From: Saccharibacillus sp. JS10
GTDB lineage: Bacteria > Bacillota > Bacilli > Paenibacillales > Paenibacillaceae
Direction of reading: 5' to 3'
DNA: 57,347 nucleotides
Assembly: GCF_024436065.1 (NCBI RefSeq)
Contig: NZ_JANFNS010000009.1
Span: 1-57,347, forward strand
The notes under the pieces are model-generated. The model was given only the letters and a program-made list of their open reading frames with translations, was not told the origin of the DNA and ran no database searches. The translations under genes and the position numbers were made by a program. Positions within the stretch are counted from its first letter, which is position 1, and each line of letters starts with the position of its first letter. Shown here piece by piece: positions 18,998-29,017 of this stretch.

Positions 18998-19198
18998 TTA
19001 AGAAGTAATTCCGAGTTCTCTTTGACGCAGAACTGTTTTAGCACGAGCGATTTCCTTGCGGACTACGCTGATGCGAGTTGGGTTATCGAGCTGACCGGTA
19101 GCGAGCTGAAAGCGCAGATTAAAGAGTTCTTCTTTAAATCCGGAGACCTTCTGTTCGATTTCGGCAGTTGTCAGGTCACGCAGTTCCTTAGCCTTCAT
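18998..19198 (-). CDS. rpmC: 50S ribosomal protein L29
   Basis: L29 lies beside the exit tunnel and is part of the docking site for trigger factor and the signal recognition particle. The 66-residue product beginning [18 protein letters not shown] has the conserved [14 protein letters not shown]. The start is ATG 19198; an in-frame GTG four codons upstream is possible but would exceed the usual length. The gene overlaps the 3' end of rplP by 11 nt, so its translation is likely coupled to rplP. Confidence 0.96.
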   Translation of the reverse strand: MKAKELRDLTTAEIEQKVSGFKEELFNLRFQLATGQLDNPTRISVVRKEIARAKTVLRQRELGITS

Positions 19199-19622
19199 TT
19201 GCTTCACCACCTAATTCTTCACGTTTCACAAACTTAGTTTTAACAGGCAGTTTGTGAGAAGCGAGGCGCATTGCTTCACGAGCGATTTCTTCCGAAACGC
19301 CAGCAAGTTCAAACATGATCTTGCCCGGTTTTACAACCGCTACCCATTTCTCAACGTTACCTTTACCGCTACCCATACGAACCTCGAGAGGCTTTTGAGT
19401 GATCGGCTTATCAGGGAAAATTTTGATCCAAACTTTACCGCCACGTTTGATGTAACGTGTCATAGCGATACGTGCCGCTTCGATCTGACGGTTCGTGATC
19501 CACGAAGGTTCAGTCGCTTGCAAGCCGAATTCGCCGAAGTTCAATTCAGTACCGCCTTTAGCACGACCGGCCATGCTGCCGCGTTGCTGTTTACGGTGTT
19601 TTACACGTTTAGGTACCAACAT
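19188..19622 (-). CDS. rplP: 50S ribosomal protein L16
   Basis: L16 is essential for the peptidyl transferase centre and A-site tRNA positioning. The 144-residue product starts [17 protein letters not shown] and carries [20 protein letters not shown] and [19 protein letters not shown]. The ATG at 19622 lies just 2 nt after the rpsC stop. Confidence 0.98.
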   Translation of the reverse strand: MLVPKRVKHRKQQRGSMAGRAKGGTELNFGEFGLQATEPSWITNRQIEAARIAMTRYIKRGGKVWIKIFPDKPITQKPLEVRMGSGKGNVEKWVAVVKPGKIMFELAGVSEEIAREAMRLASHKLPVKTKFVKREELGGEANEG

Positions 19623-19624
19623 GA

Positions 19625-20290
19625 TTAGTTGCCTCCTTCCTGAGCAGCTTGTTTCTTAGCTGGAGGAAGAACCTCTCCACGATAGATCCATACTTTAACG
19701 CCGATACGACCGTAAGTCGTGTGCGCTTCAGCTGTACCGTAATCGATGTCAGCACGCAGAGTATGAAGTGGAACAGTTCCTTCGCTGTAGCCTTCCGAAC
19801 GAGCGATTTCAGCGCCGCCAAGACGACCGCTAACCGCAGTTTTGATTCCTTTAGCTCCCGAACGCATAGTACGTTGGATCGATTGTTTCAAAGCACGACG
19901 GAACGATACGCGACGCTCCAATTGTTGTGCGATGCTTTCTGCGACCAAAATAGCGTCCAGTTCTTGGTTCTTGATTTCTGCGATGTTGATGTGTACTTTT
20001 TTGCCGTTAGCGATTTTAGTGATCTCGCCACGAAGTACTTCAACTTCCGCACCGCCACGTCCGATTACCATACCCGGCTTAGCCGTGTGGATCGTTACGT
20101 TTACGCGGTTAGCTGCTCTTTCGATCTCAATCTTAGAGACAGCGGATTCTTTCAGTTTAGTTTTCAGGTATTCGCGAATTTTCACGTCTTCCATCAACAG
20201 TGTACCGAAGTCTTTACCAGCATACCATTTGGATTCCCAGTCACGGATAACGCCTACGCGAAGTCCGACCGGATTTACTTTTTGTCCCAC
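19625..20290 (-). CDS. rpsC: 30S ribosomal protein S3
   Basis: S3 forms the mRNA entry site and contributes to ribosomal helicase activity. The 221-residue product has an N-terminal KH type II domain with [12 protein letters not shown] (GXXG loop, near 75-86) and a C-terminal domain containing [20 protein letters not shown]. Translation starts at GTG 20290 behind AAGGAGGG, giving the usual (M)[12 protein letters not shown]. It lies 12 nt after rplV. Confidence 0.98.
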   Translation of the reverse strand: MGQKVNPVGLRVGVIRDWESKWYAGKDFGTLLMEDVKIREYLKTKLKESAVSKIEIERAANRVNVTIHTAKPGMVIGRGGAEVEVLRGEITKIANGKKVHINIAEIKNQELDAILVAESIAQQLERRVSFRRALKQSIQRTMRSGAKGIKTAVSGRLGGAEIARSEGYSEGTVPLHTLRADIDYGTAEAHTTYGRIGVKVWIYRGEVLPPAKKQAAQEGGN

Positions 20291-20302
20291 AGTTGTCCCT
20301 CC

Positions 20303-20635
20303 TTACTTTTCGGATACAGCCAGAGTAATGTGGCTGGTGCGTTTATTGATCCGGCTTGCGCGTCCCATTGCCCGAGGGCGGAAACGTTTCAAAGTCGGTC
20401 CTTGGTTTACGTAAACTTGCGAGATAACCAACTTGCTCACGTCCAGCGAGTGGTTGTGTTCTGCGTTAGCGATTGCTGAGTTCAGCAATTTTTCCAAAAT
20501 CGGGGATGCCGCTTTCGGAGTGTGGCGCAGAATCGCGATTGCTTCACCTACGTGTTTGCCGCGAATCAGGTCAGCGACCAGTTGGGCTTTACGTGGAGAA
20601 ATACGGGAATATTTCAAGTGCGCTTGTGCTTCCAT
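20303..20635 (-). CDS. rplV: 50S ribosomal protein L22
   Basis: L22 lines the narrow part of the peptide exit tunnel through a long beta hairpin. The 110-residue product has [20 protein letters not shown] near 13-32. The hairpin tip region [19 protein letters not shown] is intact, with no insertion or deletion of the sort that confers macrolide resistance. The ATG at 20635 lies about 38 nt after the rpsS stop. Confidence 0.98.
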   Translation of the reverse strand: MEAQAHLKYSRISPRKAQLVADLIRGKHVGEAIAILRHTPKAASPILEKLLNSAIANAEHNHSLDVSKLVISQVYVNQGPTLKRFRPRAMGRASRINKRTSHITLAVSEK

Positions 20636-20673
20636 GCTATCATAACCTCCCTTCGGACTTTAATCAGGTCCGT

Positions 20674-20952
20674 TTAACGTCTTGTTTTCTTGTCGTCGGC
20701 TGCGTGGCCTTTGTAAGTACGCGTCGGCGCGAACTCACCCAGTTTGTGTCCAACCATGTCTTCTGTCACATAAACCGGTACGTGCTTACGTCCGTCATAA
20801 ACGGCGAAAGTGTGTCCGATGAATTGTGGGAAGATCGTGGAACGTCTGGACCAAGTTTTGATAACGACTTTCTTCTCGGCTTCGTTCAGTACTTCTACCT
20901 TTTTAAGCAGGTATCCGTCAATGAAAGGGCCTTTTTTCAGACTGCGTGTCAT
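20674..20952 (-). CDS. rpsS: 30S ribosomal protein S19
   Basis: S19 pairs with S13 in the head of the small subunit. The 92-residue product begins [20 protein letters not shown] and contains the signature [20 protein letters not shown], followed by [17 protein letters not shown]. The ATG at 20952 follows AGGGAGG. It lies 70 nt after rplB. Confidence 0.98.
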   Translation of the reverse strand: MTRSLKKGPFIDGYLLKKVEVLNEAEKKVVIKTWSRRSTIFPQFIGHTFAVYDGRKHVPVYVTEDMVGHKLGEFAPTRTYKGHAADDKKTRR

Positions 20953-21022
20953 CGATTGTAGTCCTCCCTTCAGCTGGCTTGTTCCATAATCCTAGCCGGC
21001 GAAGCAATGCGGGATAAGCGCA

Positions 21023-21853
21023 TTACTTCGTGCGGCGACGGATGATGTATTGATCCGAAGATTTGTTTTTCTTGCGTGTTTTGTAACCAAGTGTCGGTTT
21101 GCCCCATGGTGACAGCGGGGACTTACGTCCGATTGGAGCACGACCTTCACCACCACCGTGTGGGTGATCGTTAGGGTTCATGACTACGCCGCGGACTTGA
21201 GGGCGATTGCCCAACCAACGGTTACGTCCTGCTTTACCGATTTTCACGAGCTCGTGGTCTTGGTTGCCTACCGAACCGATTGTAGCGCGGCAAACTTTAA
21301 GAACGCGACGAACTTCGCCCGAAGACAAACGGATCGATACATAACGCTCTTCTTTACCCAGCAATTGAGCTTCTGTGCCAGCTGCGCGAACCATTTGGCC
21401 GCCTTTACCTGGTTTCAACTCGATGTTGTGGATAACTGTACCTACCGGAATGTTTTCCAGTGGCAATGCGTTACCGATCTTGATGTCCGATTCAGGACCG
21501 GAGTAGATTGTATCGCCAACTTTCAGACCTTTAGGCGCGATGATGTAGCGTTTCTCGCCGTCTGCATAGTTGATCAATGCGATATTCGAAGTCCGGTTTG
21601 GATCGTATTCGATCGTAGCAACGTGGCCTGGAATTCCATCTTTGGTACGTTTGAAGTCGATAACGCGGTATTTACGTTTGTGTCCGCCGCCGTGGTGACG
21701 AACTGTAATTTTACCTTGGTTGTTACGACCTGCTTTTTTGAAAAGTGGTGCAAGCAACGATTTTTCCGGCTGATTCGTTGTGATTTCTTCGAATGTCGAT
21801 ACGCTCATTGCGCGTCGAGCCGGTGACGTTGGTTTATACTTTTTAATTGGCAC
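21023..21853 (-). CDS. rplB: 50S ribosomal protein L2
   Basis: L2 is needed for subunit joining and peptidyl transferase activity. The 276-residue product has the conserved [18 protein letters not shown] near 219-236, including the functionally critical His, and ends with a [19 protein letters not shown] tail. Translation starts at GTG 21853 behind AAGGAGGG, giving [14 protein letters not shown]. It lies 14 nt after rplW. Confidence 0.98.
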   Translation of the reverse strand: MPIKKYKPTSPARRAMSVSTFEEITTNQPEKSLLAPLFKKAGRNNQGKITVRHHGGGHKRKYRVIDFKRTKDGIPGHVATIEYDPNRTSNIALINYADGEKRYIIAPKGLKVGDTIYSGPESDIKIGNALPLENIPVGTVIHNIELKPGKGGQMVRAAGTEAQLLGKEERYVSIRLSSGEVRRVLKVCRATIGSVGNQDHELVKIGKAGRNRWLGNRPQVRGVVMNPNDHPHGGGEGRAPIGRKSPLSPWGKPTLGYKTRKKNKSSDQYIIRRRTK

Positions 21854-21867
21854 GTTAGTTTCCCTCC

Positions 21868-22161
21868 TTACTCTGCAGATTCAAAGAATTCTAGCGATTT
21901 GCTATCTGGAGTCAGCGTCACGATCGCTTTTTTCCATTCGCTTGTATAACCGGAGTGACGACCGTAGCGTTTCGGCTTAGCCGGCATGCGCAGAACATTA
22001 ACTTTCAGCACTTTCACGCCGAAAATCGATTCTACCGCTTTTTTCACTTCCGTTTTGTTAGCGCTCATTTGCACTTCAAACACGTACTTGGATTGACTCA
22101 TCGCTTCAGCTGTACGTTCCGTAATAATCGGACGTTTGATAAGGTCGCGAGGATCTTTCAT
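21868..22161 (-). CDS. rplW: 50S ribosomal protein L23
   Basis: L23 forms part of the chaperone and SRP docking site at the tunnel exit. The 97-residue product starts [20 protein letters not shown] and has the [18 protein letters not shown] loop. Its ATG shares one base with the rplD stop (TAATG), a second coupled junction of that type in the cluster. Confidence 0.98.
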   Translation of the reverse strand: MKDPRDLIKRPIITERTAEAMSQSKYVFEVQMSANKTEVKKAVESIFGVKVLKVNVLRMPAKPKRYGRHSGYTSEWKKAIVTLTPDSKSLEFFESAE

Positions 22162-22784
22162 TATGCGAATACCTCCTCTACCTTCTGTACTGCGTCCTTC
22201 GTCATGATAAGTTTATCATGCACGAGCACGTCGAGAACATTGATGCCGTCGGCTTGAACGAATTTCACGCCTGGGATATTACGAGCAGAAAGAGCTACAT
22301 TGTTGTCATATTCCGGAGCCACTACAAGTGCTTTACGGTCTACGTTCAACTTGCTCAAGATTCCTGCAAATTCTTTAGTCTTCGGAGCGTTCAGGCTCAG
22401 TGTATCCAGAACGATAATCTCGTTCGCAATAACTTTCGAAGACAATGCCGATTTGATCGCCAAACGACGAACTTTTTTAGGCAATTTGTAAGAGTAGCTG
22501 CGCGGAGTTGGTCCGAAGACGATGCCGCCGCCTCTCCATTGTGGAGAACGGATCGAACCTTGACGAGCGCGTCCTGTACCTTTTTGTTTCCAAGGTTTGC
22601 GACCGCCGCCACGAACTTCCGAACGTCCTTTAACTTTGTGCGTACCGGAGCGAAGCGATGCTTGTTGCATCACGACTGCTTGGTGGAGCACATGTCCGTT
22701 AGGATTAATACCGAACACCGAATCACTCAGTTCGATTTCTCCAACTTCGCTACCTTCGATATTGAATACTTTTACTGTAGGCAT
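22161..22784 (-). CDS. rplD: 50S ribosomal protein L4
   Basis: L4 lines the exit tunnel through a long loop and, in gammaproteobacteria only, attenuates the S10 operon. The 207-residue product has the loop region [18 protein letters not shown] near 60-77 with no insertion, and [15 protein letters not shown] sequence ([18 protein letters not shown]). The ATG at 22784 follows GGAGG. No L4-type attenuator is evident in this S10 leader. Confidence 0.98.
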   Translation of the reverse strand: MPTVKVFNIEGSEVGEIELSDSVFGINPNGHVLHQAVVMQQASLRSGTHKVKGRSEVRGGGRKPWKQKGTGRARQGSIRSPQWRGGGIVFGPTPRSYSYKLPKKVRRLAIKSALSSKVIANEIIVLDTLSLNAPKTKEFAGILSKLNVDRKALVVAPEYDNNVALSARNIPGVKFVQADGINVLDVLVHDKLIMTKDAVQKVEEVFA

Positions 22785-22814
22785 TTCATGTTCCTCCTTT
22801 CTTCTGAAAATCTA

Positions 22815-23438
22815 TTATTTCTTGATCGATTCACGAACTTTAACGAAGCCGTTTTTAGGGCCCGGAATGGAACCTTTAACGAGCAGTACGTTGCGTTCTG
22901 CATCGACTCTTACGATTTCGAGGTTTTGAACAGTGATCGAGTCATGGCCCATGTGTCCTGGCAGACGTTTACCTTTCGGTACACGGTTAGCTTGGATGGA
23001 ACCCATCGAACCCGGTCTACGGTGGTAACGCGAGCCGTGCGACATTGGTCCGCGGCTTTGTCCCCAACGTTTGATACTACCAGCGAAACCTTTACCTTTG
23101 GATACGCCGCTTACGTCAACGAATTGTCCTTCAGTAAATACGTCCGCTTTAAGCACTTGTCCAACCTCGTAAGTTCCGAGGTCAACACCGCGAAGTTCGC
23201 GAATGTAGCGCTTAGGTGCAGTGTCCGCTTTTTTAGCGTGGCCTGCCGCCGGTTTGTTGGAACGGCTAGCTTTCTTGTCCGCGAAACCGATTTGTACCGC
23301 TTCATAACCGTCATTTTCCAGGTCTTTCTTTTGCAGAACCACACATGGGCCTGCTTCGATAACCGTTACAGGAACGACGTTACCTTCAGCGGTGAATACT
23401 TGGGTCATACCCAGTTTTTTCCCTAAGATACCAGTCAT
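22815..23438 (-). CDS. rplC: 50S ribosomal protein L3
   Basis: L3 nucleates large-subunit assembly and reaches the peptidyl transferase centre. The 207-residue product has [20 protein letters not shown] near 121-140 and [21 protein letters not shown] near 152-172. The start is ATG 23438 behind AAGAGGTG ([15 protein letters not shown]); the ATG six codons upstream lacks a suitable site. It lies 39 nt after rpsJ. Confidence 0.98.
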   Translation of the reverse strand: MTGILGKKLGMTQVFTAEGNVVPVTVIEAGPCVVLQKKDLENDGYEAVQIGFADKKASRSNKPAAGHAKKADTAPKRYIRELRGVDLGTYEVGQVLKADVFTEGQFVDVSGVSKGKGFAGSIKRWGQSRGPMSHGSRYHRRPGSMGSIQANRVPKGKRLPGHMGHDSITVQNLEIVRVDAERNVLLVKGSIPGPKNGFVKVRESIKK

Positions 23439-23477
23439 GTTGACACCTCTTTTCATTTATGTCCTTATTCAGGAGTC

Positions 23478-23891
<414 letters not shown>

Positions 23892-23926
23892 TCACATCAT
23901 CGCAACGTCTCAGAACAACATTCATT

Positions 23927-23955
23927 ATTATATAGAACATTACGAGACAATGCAA
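23927..23955 (-). promoter_or_regulatory. Main promoter of the S10-spc-alpha cluster
   Basis: TTGCAT (-35, 23950-23955) and a perfect TATAAT (-10, 23927-23932) with 17-nt spacing on the minus strand, preceded by an A/T-rich stretch. Transcription would start near 23920, leaving about 133 nt of leader before rpsJ. Together with the tuf terminator, this explains the whole of the 308-nt tuf-rpsJ gap. Confidence 0.85.
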
Positions 23956-23972
23956 CCCTTTTTTAAAATTAC

Positions 23973-24030
23973 ACAAAAAGAAAGCGAGGCATCATCCCGA
24001 CTTCGGGATAAATGCCCCGCCTCGCGCTTT
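23973..24030 (-). terminator. Terminator of the str operon after tuf
   Basis: A long stem, AAAGCGCGAGGCGGGGCAT paired with ATGATGCCTCGCTTT, is capped by ATCCCGAAGTCGGGAT and followed by TTTTTGTG on the minus strand. It lies 64 nt after the tuf stop and directly before the S10 promoter. Confidence 0.9.
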
Positions 24031-24094
24031 CGTTTACAGTACATTGTTACTCGTTCCAGTACACTGTTGCTCTATTTAACGGGGTTAGCCGTTA

Positions 24095-25285
24095 TTATTT
24101 TTGGATAGAAGCTACTGCGCCTGCGCCTACTGTACGGCCGCCTTCACGAATAGAGAACTTAGTTCCTTCTTCGATAGCGATCGGAGCGATCAGGGAAACA
24201 GTTACTTCGATGTTGTCGCCTGGCATTACCATCTCAGCGCCTTCTGGCAAGTTGATGATACCCGTTACGTCAGTTGTACGGAAGTAGAACTGTGGACGGT
24301 AACCAGTGAAGAAAGGCTTGTGACGGCCACCTTCTTCTTTAGTCAGAACGTAGATTTGAGCTGTGAATTCAGTGTGCGGTTTAACCGAACCTGGTTTCGA
24401 CAGAACTTGTCCACGCTCGATTTGCGTACGGTCAACACCACGCAGCAATGCGCCGATGTTGTCGCCAGCTTGAGCGGAATCCATCAATTTACGGAACATT
24501 TCTACGCCCGTAACAACGGATTTTTTGGACTCTTCAGCGATACCAACGATTTCAACTTCGTCACCGATTTTAACAGTACCACGCTCGATACGGCCAGTTG
24601 CTACTGTACCACGACCAGTGATCGAGAACACGTCCTCGATAGGCATCAAGAAAGGTTTGTCAGTATCGCGCTCTGGAGTTGGGATGTACTCATCGATGAT
24701 GTTGAACATTTCAACGATTTTTTGAGCCCATTCGCCATCAGGGTTTTGCAGCGCTTCACGAGCAGAACCTTGGATGATTGGAGTGTCGTCGCCTGGGAAG
24801 TCATATTCGCTCAACAGGTCACGTACTTCCATTTCAACCAGTTCCAGAAGCTCAGCGTCTTCAACCATGTCGCATTTGTTCAAGAATACAACGATGTAAG
24901 GAACGCCTACTTGACGGGAAAGAAGGATGTGTTCGCGAGTTTGTGGCATTGGGCCGTCAGCTGCGGATACAACCAGGATCGCTCCGTCCATTTGTGCCGC
25001 GCCAGTGATCATGTTTTTAACATAGTCGGCGTGACCTGGGCAGTCTACGTGTGCGTAGTGACGAGCTGGAGTTTCGTATTCTACGTGAGCTGTAGAGATT
25101 GTGATACCACGTTCTCTTTCTTCTGGAGCTTTGTCGATTTGGTCAAACGCGATTGCAGCACCACCATAAGTCTTCGACAGAACAGTTGTGATTGCAGCAG
25201 TCAGAGTTGTTTTACCATGGTCGACGTGACCGATTGTACCAATGTTAACGTGCGGCTTATTACGTTCGAATTTAGCTTTTGCCAT
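24095..25285 (-). CDS. tuf: Elongation factor Tu
   Basis: EF-Tu delivers aminoacyl-tRNA to the ribosomal A site as a GTPase. The 396-residue product has G1 GHVDHGKT (19-26), G3 DCPGH (81-85) and G4 NKCD (136-139), then two beta-barrel domains. The start is ATG 25285 ([14 protein letters not shown]) behind AGGAGG; the upstream ATG (MKEELF) is inside the binding-site region. It follows fusA by 100 nt containing a hairpin, and ends at a strong terminator. Confidence 0.99.
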   Translation of the reverse strand: MAKAKFERNKPHVNIGTIGHVDHGKTTLTAAITTVLSKTYGGAAIAFDQIDKAPEERERGITISTAHVEYETPARHYAHVDCPGHADYVKNMITGAAQMDGAILVVSAADGPMPQTREHILLSRQVGVPYIVVFLNKCDMVEDAELLELVEMEVRDLLSEYDFPGDDTPIIQGSAREALQNPDGEWAQKIVEMFNIIDEYIPTPERDTDKPFLMPIEDVFSITGRGTVATGRIERGTVKIGDEVEIVGIAEESKKSVVTGVEMFRKLMDSAQAGDNIGALLRGVDRTQIERGQVLSKPGSVKPHTEFTAQIYVLTKEEGGRHKPFFTGYRPQFYFRTTDVTGIINLPEGAEMVMPGDNIEVTVSLIAPIAIEEGTKFSIREGGRTVGAGAVASIQK

Positions 25286-25334
25286 TTGAAACAGTTCCTC
25301 CTTCATATAGGAAAATTATTGGGTAAAACTCAAT

Positions 25335-25370
25335 CCGAATGATGATGCCTCGTAAGACCTCATCATTCGG
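25335..25370 (-). repeat. 11-bp stem hairpin between fusA and tuf
   Basis: CCGAATGATGA pairs perfectly with TCATCATTCGG across a 14-nt loop. On the minus strand the stem is followed by ATTGAGTTTTACCC, not a clean T-run, so it may be an RNA-stability or processing element, or a weak attenuator, instead of a full terminator. Confidence 0.7.
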
Positions 25371-25385
25371 CGGTGAAAACGGAGA

Positions 25386-27464
25386 TTATTCCCCTGCTTT
25401 CGTTTTCGATACGATTTCTTCAGCGATGCTCTTCGGAACTTCTTCGTAATGAGAAAGTTCCATCGAGAATACGCCGCGTCCTTGCGTACCCGAACGCAGA
25501 GTCGTCGAGTATCCGAACATTTCGGACAGAGGCACCTTAGCACGGATAATTTGAGCACCGCTGCGGGAATCCATACCTTCGATACGGCCGCGGCGAGAGT
25601 TCAGCATACCCATAACGTCGCCCATGTATTCCTCAGGCACGGTTACTTCGACTTTCATGATTGGCTCAAGCAGGACAGGCTTACATTTCTCTTTCGCTGC
25701 TTTAAGCGCCATCGAACCTGCGATTTTAAACGCCATTTCGTTGGAATCGACATCATGGTAAGAGCCGTCGACGATTGTCGCTTTAACGTCTACCAGCGGG
25801 AAGCCCGCGATAACGCCGCTCTTCATTTGTTCTTCGATACCAGCAAGCGCAGGTTGGATATATTCACGAGGAACAGAACCACCGACAACTTTACTTTCGA
25901 ATTGGCTACCAGTACCCGGCTCCAGCGGTTCGAATTCAACCCATACGTGACCGTATTGACCACGACCACCGGATTGACGAACGAACTTGCCTTCTACACG
26001 AGCTGGTTGACGGAAAGTTTCGCGGTAAGCAACCTGTGGTTTACCCACGTTGGTTTCTACTTTGAATTCCCGACGCATACGGTCGATGATGATATCAAGG
26101 TGGAGTTCACCCATACCAGCCAGAATCGTCTGACCTGTTTCTTCGTCTGTATGAGCACGAAGAGTTGGGTCTTCCTCAGTGAGCTTACCTAATGCTACGC
26201 CCATCTTATCTTGGTCAGCCTTAGTTTTCGGCTCAACCGCGATCTCGATAACCGGATCAGGGAAGTTCATCGATTCCAGAATAACTGGGCTCTTCTCATC
26301 ACACAGTGTATCACCTGTACCTGTATCTTTCAAACCAACAGCTGCCGCGATATCACCGGAGTAAACTACGCTGATTTCTTGACGGCTGTTCGCGTGCATT
26401 TGCAGGATACGGCCGATACGCTCACGTTTGCCTTTCGTTGCATTCAGTACATACGAACCGGATTGAAGAACACCGGAGTATACACGGAAGAACGTCAGTT
26501 TACCTACGTAAGGGTCTGTCATGATTTTAAATGCCAATGCCGAGAACGGCTCTTCATCCGAAGAATGACGAATCGCTTCCGTACCGTCTTCAAGTGTACC
26601 TTGAATCGCAGCTACGTCTACTGGTGCTGGCAGGTAATCGATAACAGCGTCCAACATAAGTTGAACCCCTTTGTTTTTGTAGGAAGATCCACAGATTACT
26701 GGGAAGATCTTAACGTCTACTACACCTTTACGAAGAGCTGCTTTGAGCTCGTCGATGGAGATTTCTTCTCCTTCAAGGTATTTCATCATCAATTCTTCGT
26801 CCAGTTCTGCAACTTTCTCTACCAGTTCTGCACGTAATTCTTCAACTTGAGCTTTGAACTCTTCAGGCACGTCAACGACTTCGATGTTTTGACCGAGATC
26901 GTCTTTGTACATGTGAGCTTTTTGCTCAACCAAGTCAATGATACCTACGAAGTCGTTTTCTGCGCCGATTGGAAGCTGAATCGCTACCGCATTGGCTTGA
27001 AGACGCTCGCCCATATCTTTAACTACGTTGAGGAAGTCCGCACCGATGATGTCCATTTTGTTGACGTAAGCGATCCGAGGAACGCCATAACGGTCAGCCT
27101 GTCTCCATACGGTTTCCGACTGAGGCTCTACGCCTTCTTTGGCACTGAATACGCCTACTGCCCCGTCCAATACACGAAGGGAACGTTCAACTTCAACTGT
27201 GAAGTCAACGTGTCCCGGAGTATCGATGATATTGACGCGGTAACCTTTCCATTGAGCGGTCGTAGCAGCGGAAGTGATTGTAATTCCGCGCTCTTGCTCC
27301 TGCTCCATCCAGTCCATTGTCGCAGCACCTTCGTGAACTTCACCGATTTTGTGCGTAATGCCTGTGTAGAACAGAATCCGTTCTGTGGTAGTCGTTTTAC
27401 CCGCGTCGATATGCGCCATGATACCGATGTTACGTGTATTTTTCAAGGAGAACTCTCTTGCCAT
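25386..27464 (-). CDS. fusA: Elongation factor G
   Basis: EF-G is the GTPase that drives translocation and, with ribosome recycling factor, ribosome recycling. The 692-residue product has G1 [10 protein letters not shown] (17-26), DTPGHVDF (G3, near 81-88) and NKMD (G4, near 135-138), and the five-domain layout typical of the family, with the domain IV region [10 protein letters not shown] near 505-514. No fusidic-acid-type change is obvious by eye. It lies 48 nt after rpsG. Confidence 0.99.
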   Translation of the reverse strand: MAREFSLKNTRNIGIMAHIDAGKTTTTERILFYTGITHKIGEVHEGAATMDWMEQEQERGITITSAATTAQWKGYRVNIIDTPGHVDFTVEVERSLRVLDGAVGVFSAKEGVEPQSETVWRQADRYGVPRIAYVNKMDIIGADFLNVVKDMGERLQANAVAIQLPIGAENDFVGIIDLVEQKAHMYKDDLGQNIEVVDVPEEFKAQVEELRAELVEKVAELDEELMMKYLEGEEISIDELKAALRKGVVDVKIFPVICGSSYKNKGVQLMLDAVIDYLPAPVDVAAIQGTLEDGTEAIRHSSDEEPFSALAFKIMTDPYVGKLTFFRVYSGVLQSGSYVLNATKGKRERIGRILQMHANSRQEISVVYSGDIAAAVGLKDTGTGDTLCDEKSPVILESMNFPDPVIEIAVEPKTKADQDKMGVALGKLTEEDPTLRAHTDEETGQTILAGMGELHLDIIIDRMRREFKVETNVGKPQVAYRETFRQPARVEGKFVRQSGGRGQYGHVWVEFEPLEPGTGSQFESKVVGGSVPREYIQPALAGIEEQMKSGVIAGFPLVDVKATIVDGSYHDVDSNEMAFKIAGSMALKAAKEKCKPVLLEPIMKVEVTVPEEYMGDVMGMLNSRRGRIEGMDSRSGAQIIRAKVPLSEMFGYSTTLRSGTQGRGVFSMELSHYEEVPKSIAEEIVSKTKAGE

Positions 27465-27512
27465 GAATGGGAACTCCCTTCAAAATTCAGTATTGGTTAC
27501 TAAGCCGAAATC

Positions 27513-27983
27513 CTACCAGCGGTAGTGTGCAAACGCTTTGTTCGCTTCAGCCATTTTGTGTGTGTCTTCGCGTTTTTTCACAGATGCGCCAGTGTTGTTC
27601 GAAGCATCGATGATTTCTGCAGCCAGACGTTCTTCCATAGTCTTCTCGCCGCGATTGCGGGAGTAGTTTACGAGCCAACGGAGACCGAGAGCTGTACGTC
27701 TTTCTGGTTTAACTTCGATCGGCACTTGATAGTTAGCGCCGCCTACACGACGAGCTTTAACTTCAAGAACTGGCATAATGTTTTTGATTGCAGCTTCAAA
27801 TACTTCCATCGGGTCGTTGCCCGTACGTTCTTGAATCAATTTGAACGAGTTGTAAAGGATGTTTTGAGCTACACCGCGTTTACCGTCGATCATGATGCGG
27901 TTGATCAGACGAGTAACCAGTTTGCTGTTGTACACCGGATCCGGCAGTACGTCTCTTTTGGTAACTGGACCTTTGCGTGGCAT
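27513..27983 (-). CDS. rpsG: 30S ribosomal protein S7
   Basis: S7 nucleates assembly of the 30S head and contacts E-site tRNA. The 156-residue product starts [20 protein letters not shown] and ends with [30 protein letters not shown] sequence. The ATG at 27983 follows AAAGGGGG. It lies 46 nt after rpsL in the str-operon order. Confidence 0.98.
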   Translation of the reverse strand: MPRKGPVTKRDVLPDPVYNSKLVTRLINRIMIDGKRGVAQNILYNSFKLIQERTGNDPMEVFEAAIKNIMPVLEVKARRVGGANYQVPIEVKPERRTALGLRWLVNYSRNRGEKTMEERLAAEIIDASNNTGASVKKREDTHKMAEANKAFAHYRW

Positions 27984-28029
27984 GGATATCCCCCTTTCTC
28001 CGATAGTTGAATGTATCTAGACATTCAAA

Positions 28030-28452
28030 TTAGTTTTTCTTTTCTTTTGGACGCTTAGCGCCGTATTTCGAACGGGCTTGCATACGTCCGTTTACACCTG
28101 CAGTATCAAGAGCACCGCGAACGATGTGGTAACGTACACCCGCTAAGTCTTTTACACGACCGCCACGAACCAGCACGACGCTGTGTTCTTGCAAGTTGTG
28201 TCCGATACCCGGAATGTAAGCAGTAACCTCGATACGGTTCGTCAAACGAACACGGGCATACTTACGAAGCGCGGAGTTCGGTTTACGTGGAGTCATTGTA
28301 CCTACACGAGTGCAAACACCGCGTTTTTGCGGAGCGCTCAAGTTAGTTTCTTCACGTTTCAGTGCGTTGAAACCCTTTTGCAGAGCTGGGGATTTCGACT
28401 TCACGACTTTTGCTTGACGTCCTTTACGGACGAGTTGGTTAATAGTTGGCAT
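28030..28452 (-). CDS. rpsL: 30S ribosomal protein S12 with Arg56 and Ala104
   Basis: S12 controls decoding accuracy at the A site. The 140-residue product starts [16 protein letters not shown] at ATG 28452; an ATG two codons earlier (28458) is closer to the GGAAGGGGG site and may be used. The conserved decoding loop reads TMTPRKPNS: Arg56 stands where B. subtilis has Lys56 and M. tuberculosis Lys43, the classical streptomycin-resistance position. The second loop reads [11 protein letters not shown]: Lys101 is retained but Ala104 replaces the usual proline (E. coli Pro90/91). Arg56 is encoded CGT, several changes from AAA or AAG, so this is an old lineage feature and not a fresh mutation. Confidence 0.98.
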   Translation of the reverse strand: MPTINQLVRKGRQAKVVKSKSPALQKGFNALKREETNLSAPQKRGVCTRVGTMTPRKPNSALRKYARVRLTNRIEVTAYIPGIGHNLQEHSVVLVRGGRVKDLAGVRYHIVRGALDTAGVNGRMQARSKYGAKRPKEKKN

Positions 28453-28612
28453 TTTCATTGCCACCCCCTTCCTAGTATTGGTAGACATCCTTGTTACGAA
28501 CCACTTTTCAAGTCCACAGACCCAGGTGGTTCATAAAAGAACAAATGAAAGTTCTTGCCCCAAGCGCTACACGCTCTTGAAACAAAAACGTTCTCACACA
28601 GTTATGTCTTTC

Positions 28613-28861
28613 TCACTTCAGAACCGCAACCATCGCCGCGCCGACTTCGATTCCACAAGCCTTACCAAGCTCTCGCATCGTTTCGACTTGAGTGATCTTC
28701 AGATCGGACTTTGCACACAACGATGTGATCTTTGCGATCATCCGCTGGTCTGCGTCCATGGCTACATAAACTTCAGAAGCTTCTCCAAGTTCAACCGCTC
28801 TAACGGTCTGCTTGGTGCCGATTTTAACATGAGCATCCTGAAGTCCTTTGTCATTAGACAT
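28613..28861 (-). CDS. rplGB: L7Ae-like K-turn RNA-binding protein
   Basis: This 82-residue protein belongs to the L7Ae/L30e/Gadd45 family, of which B. subtilis YbxF, encoded at the same place before rpsL, binds K-turn RNAs. It has the typical alternating helix-strand pattern with IGTKQTVRAVELGEASEVYVA near 14-34 and KACGIEVGAAMVAVL at the end. Its cellular RNA target is unknown. It is the first gene of the str operon, 55 nt after a strong promoter, and is followed by a 160-nt gap with two small stems (GAACCAC/GTGGTTC at 28498-28532 and AAGAAC/GTTCTT). Confidence 0.9.
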   Translation of the reverse strand: MSNDKGLQDAHVKIGTKQTVRAVELGEASEVYVAMDADQRMIAKITSLCAKSDLKITQVETMRELGKACGIEVGAAMVAVLK

Positions 28862-28915
28862 TCGGCATATCCTCCAAAAGACAGGATTAGTACAACCTGC
28901 TCACGCACCTTTGCT

Positions 28916-28945
28916 ATATTAGCATCTGGCAGAGAGGTATGTCAA
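28916..28945 (-). promoter_or_regulatory. Promoter of the str operon
   Basis: TTGACA (-35, 28940-28945) and TAATAT (-10, 28916-28921) with 18-nt spacing on the minus strand. It lies just after the rpoC terminator and about 55 nt before the L7Ae-like gene. Confidence 0.8.
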
Positions 28946-28956
28946 GCAAAGAATGA

Positions 28957-28994
28957 CAGGGCTTGGAGAAAGAATTCTCTTTCTCGCCGCCCTG
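28957..28994 (-). terminator. Probable terminator of rpoB-rpoC
   Basis: CAGGGC pairs with GCCCTG and GAGAAAG with CTTTCTC, forming an interrupted stem 23 nt after the rpoC stop. The following sequence TCATTCTTTG is only moderately T-rich, so termination may be partial. Confidence 0.7.
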
Positions 28995-29017
28995 GTTCTT
29001 TAATTACCTTTATAACC

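Noticed and set aside
24101-25342. A 413-codon open frame opposite tuf
   Set aside because: Antisense shadow of a highly biased gene; composition is typical of reverse-frame artefacts.
28453-28612. Possible terminator or riboswitch between the L7Ae-like gene and rpsL
   Set aside because: Two small stems are present, but there is no T-run and no known riboswitch signature; reported only as context.
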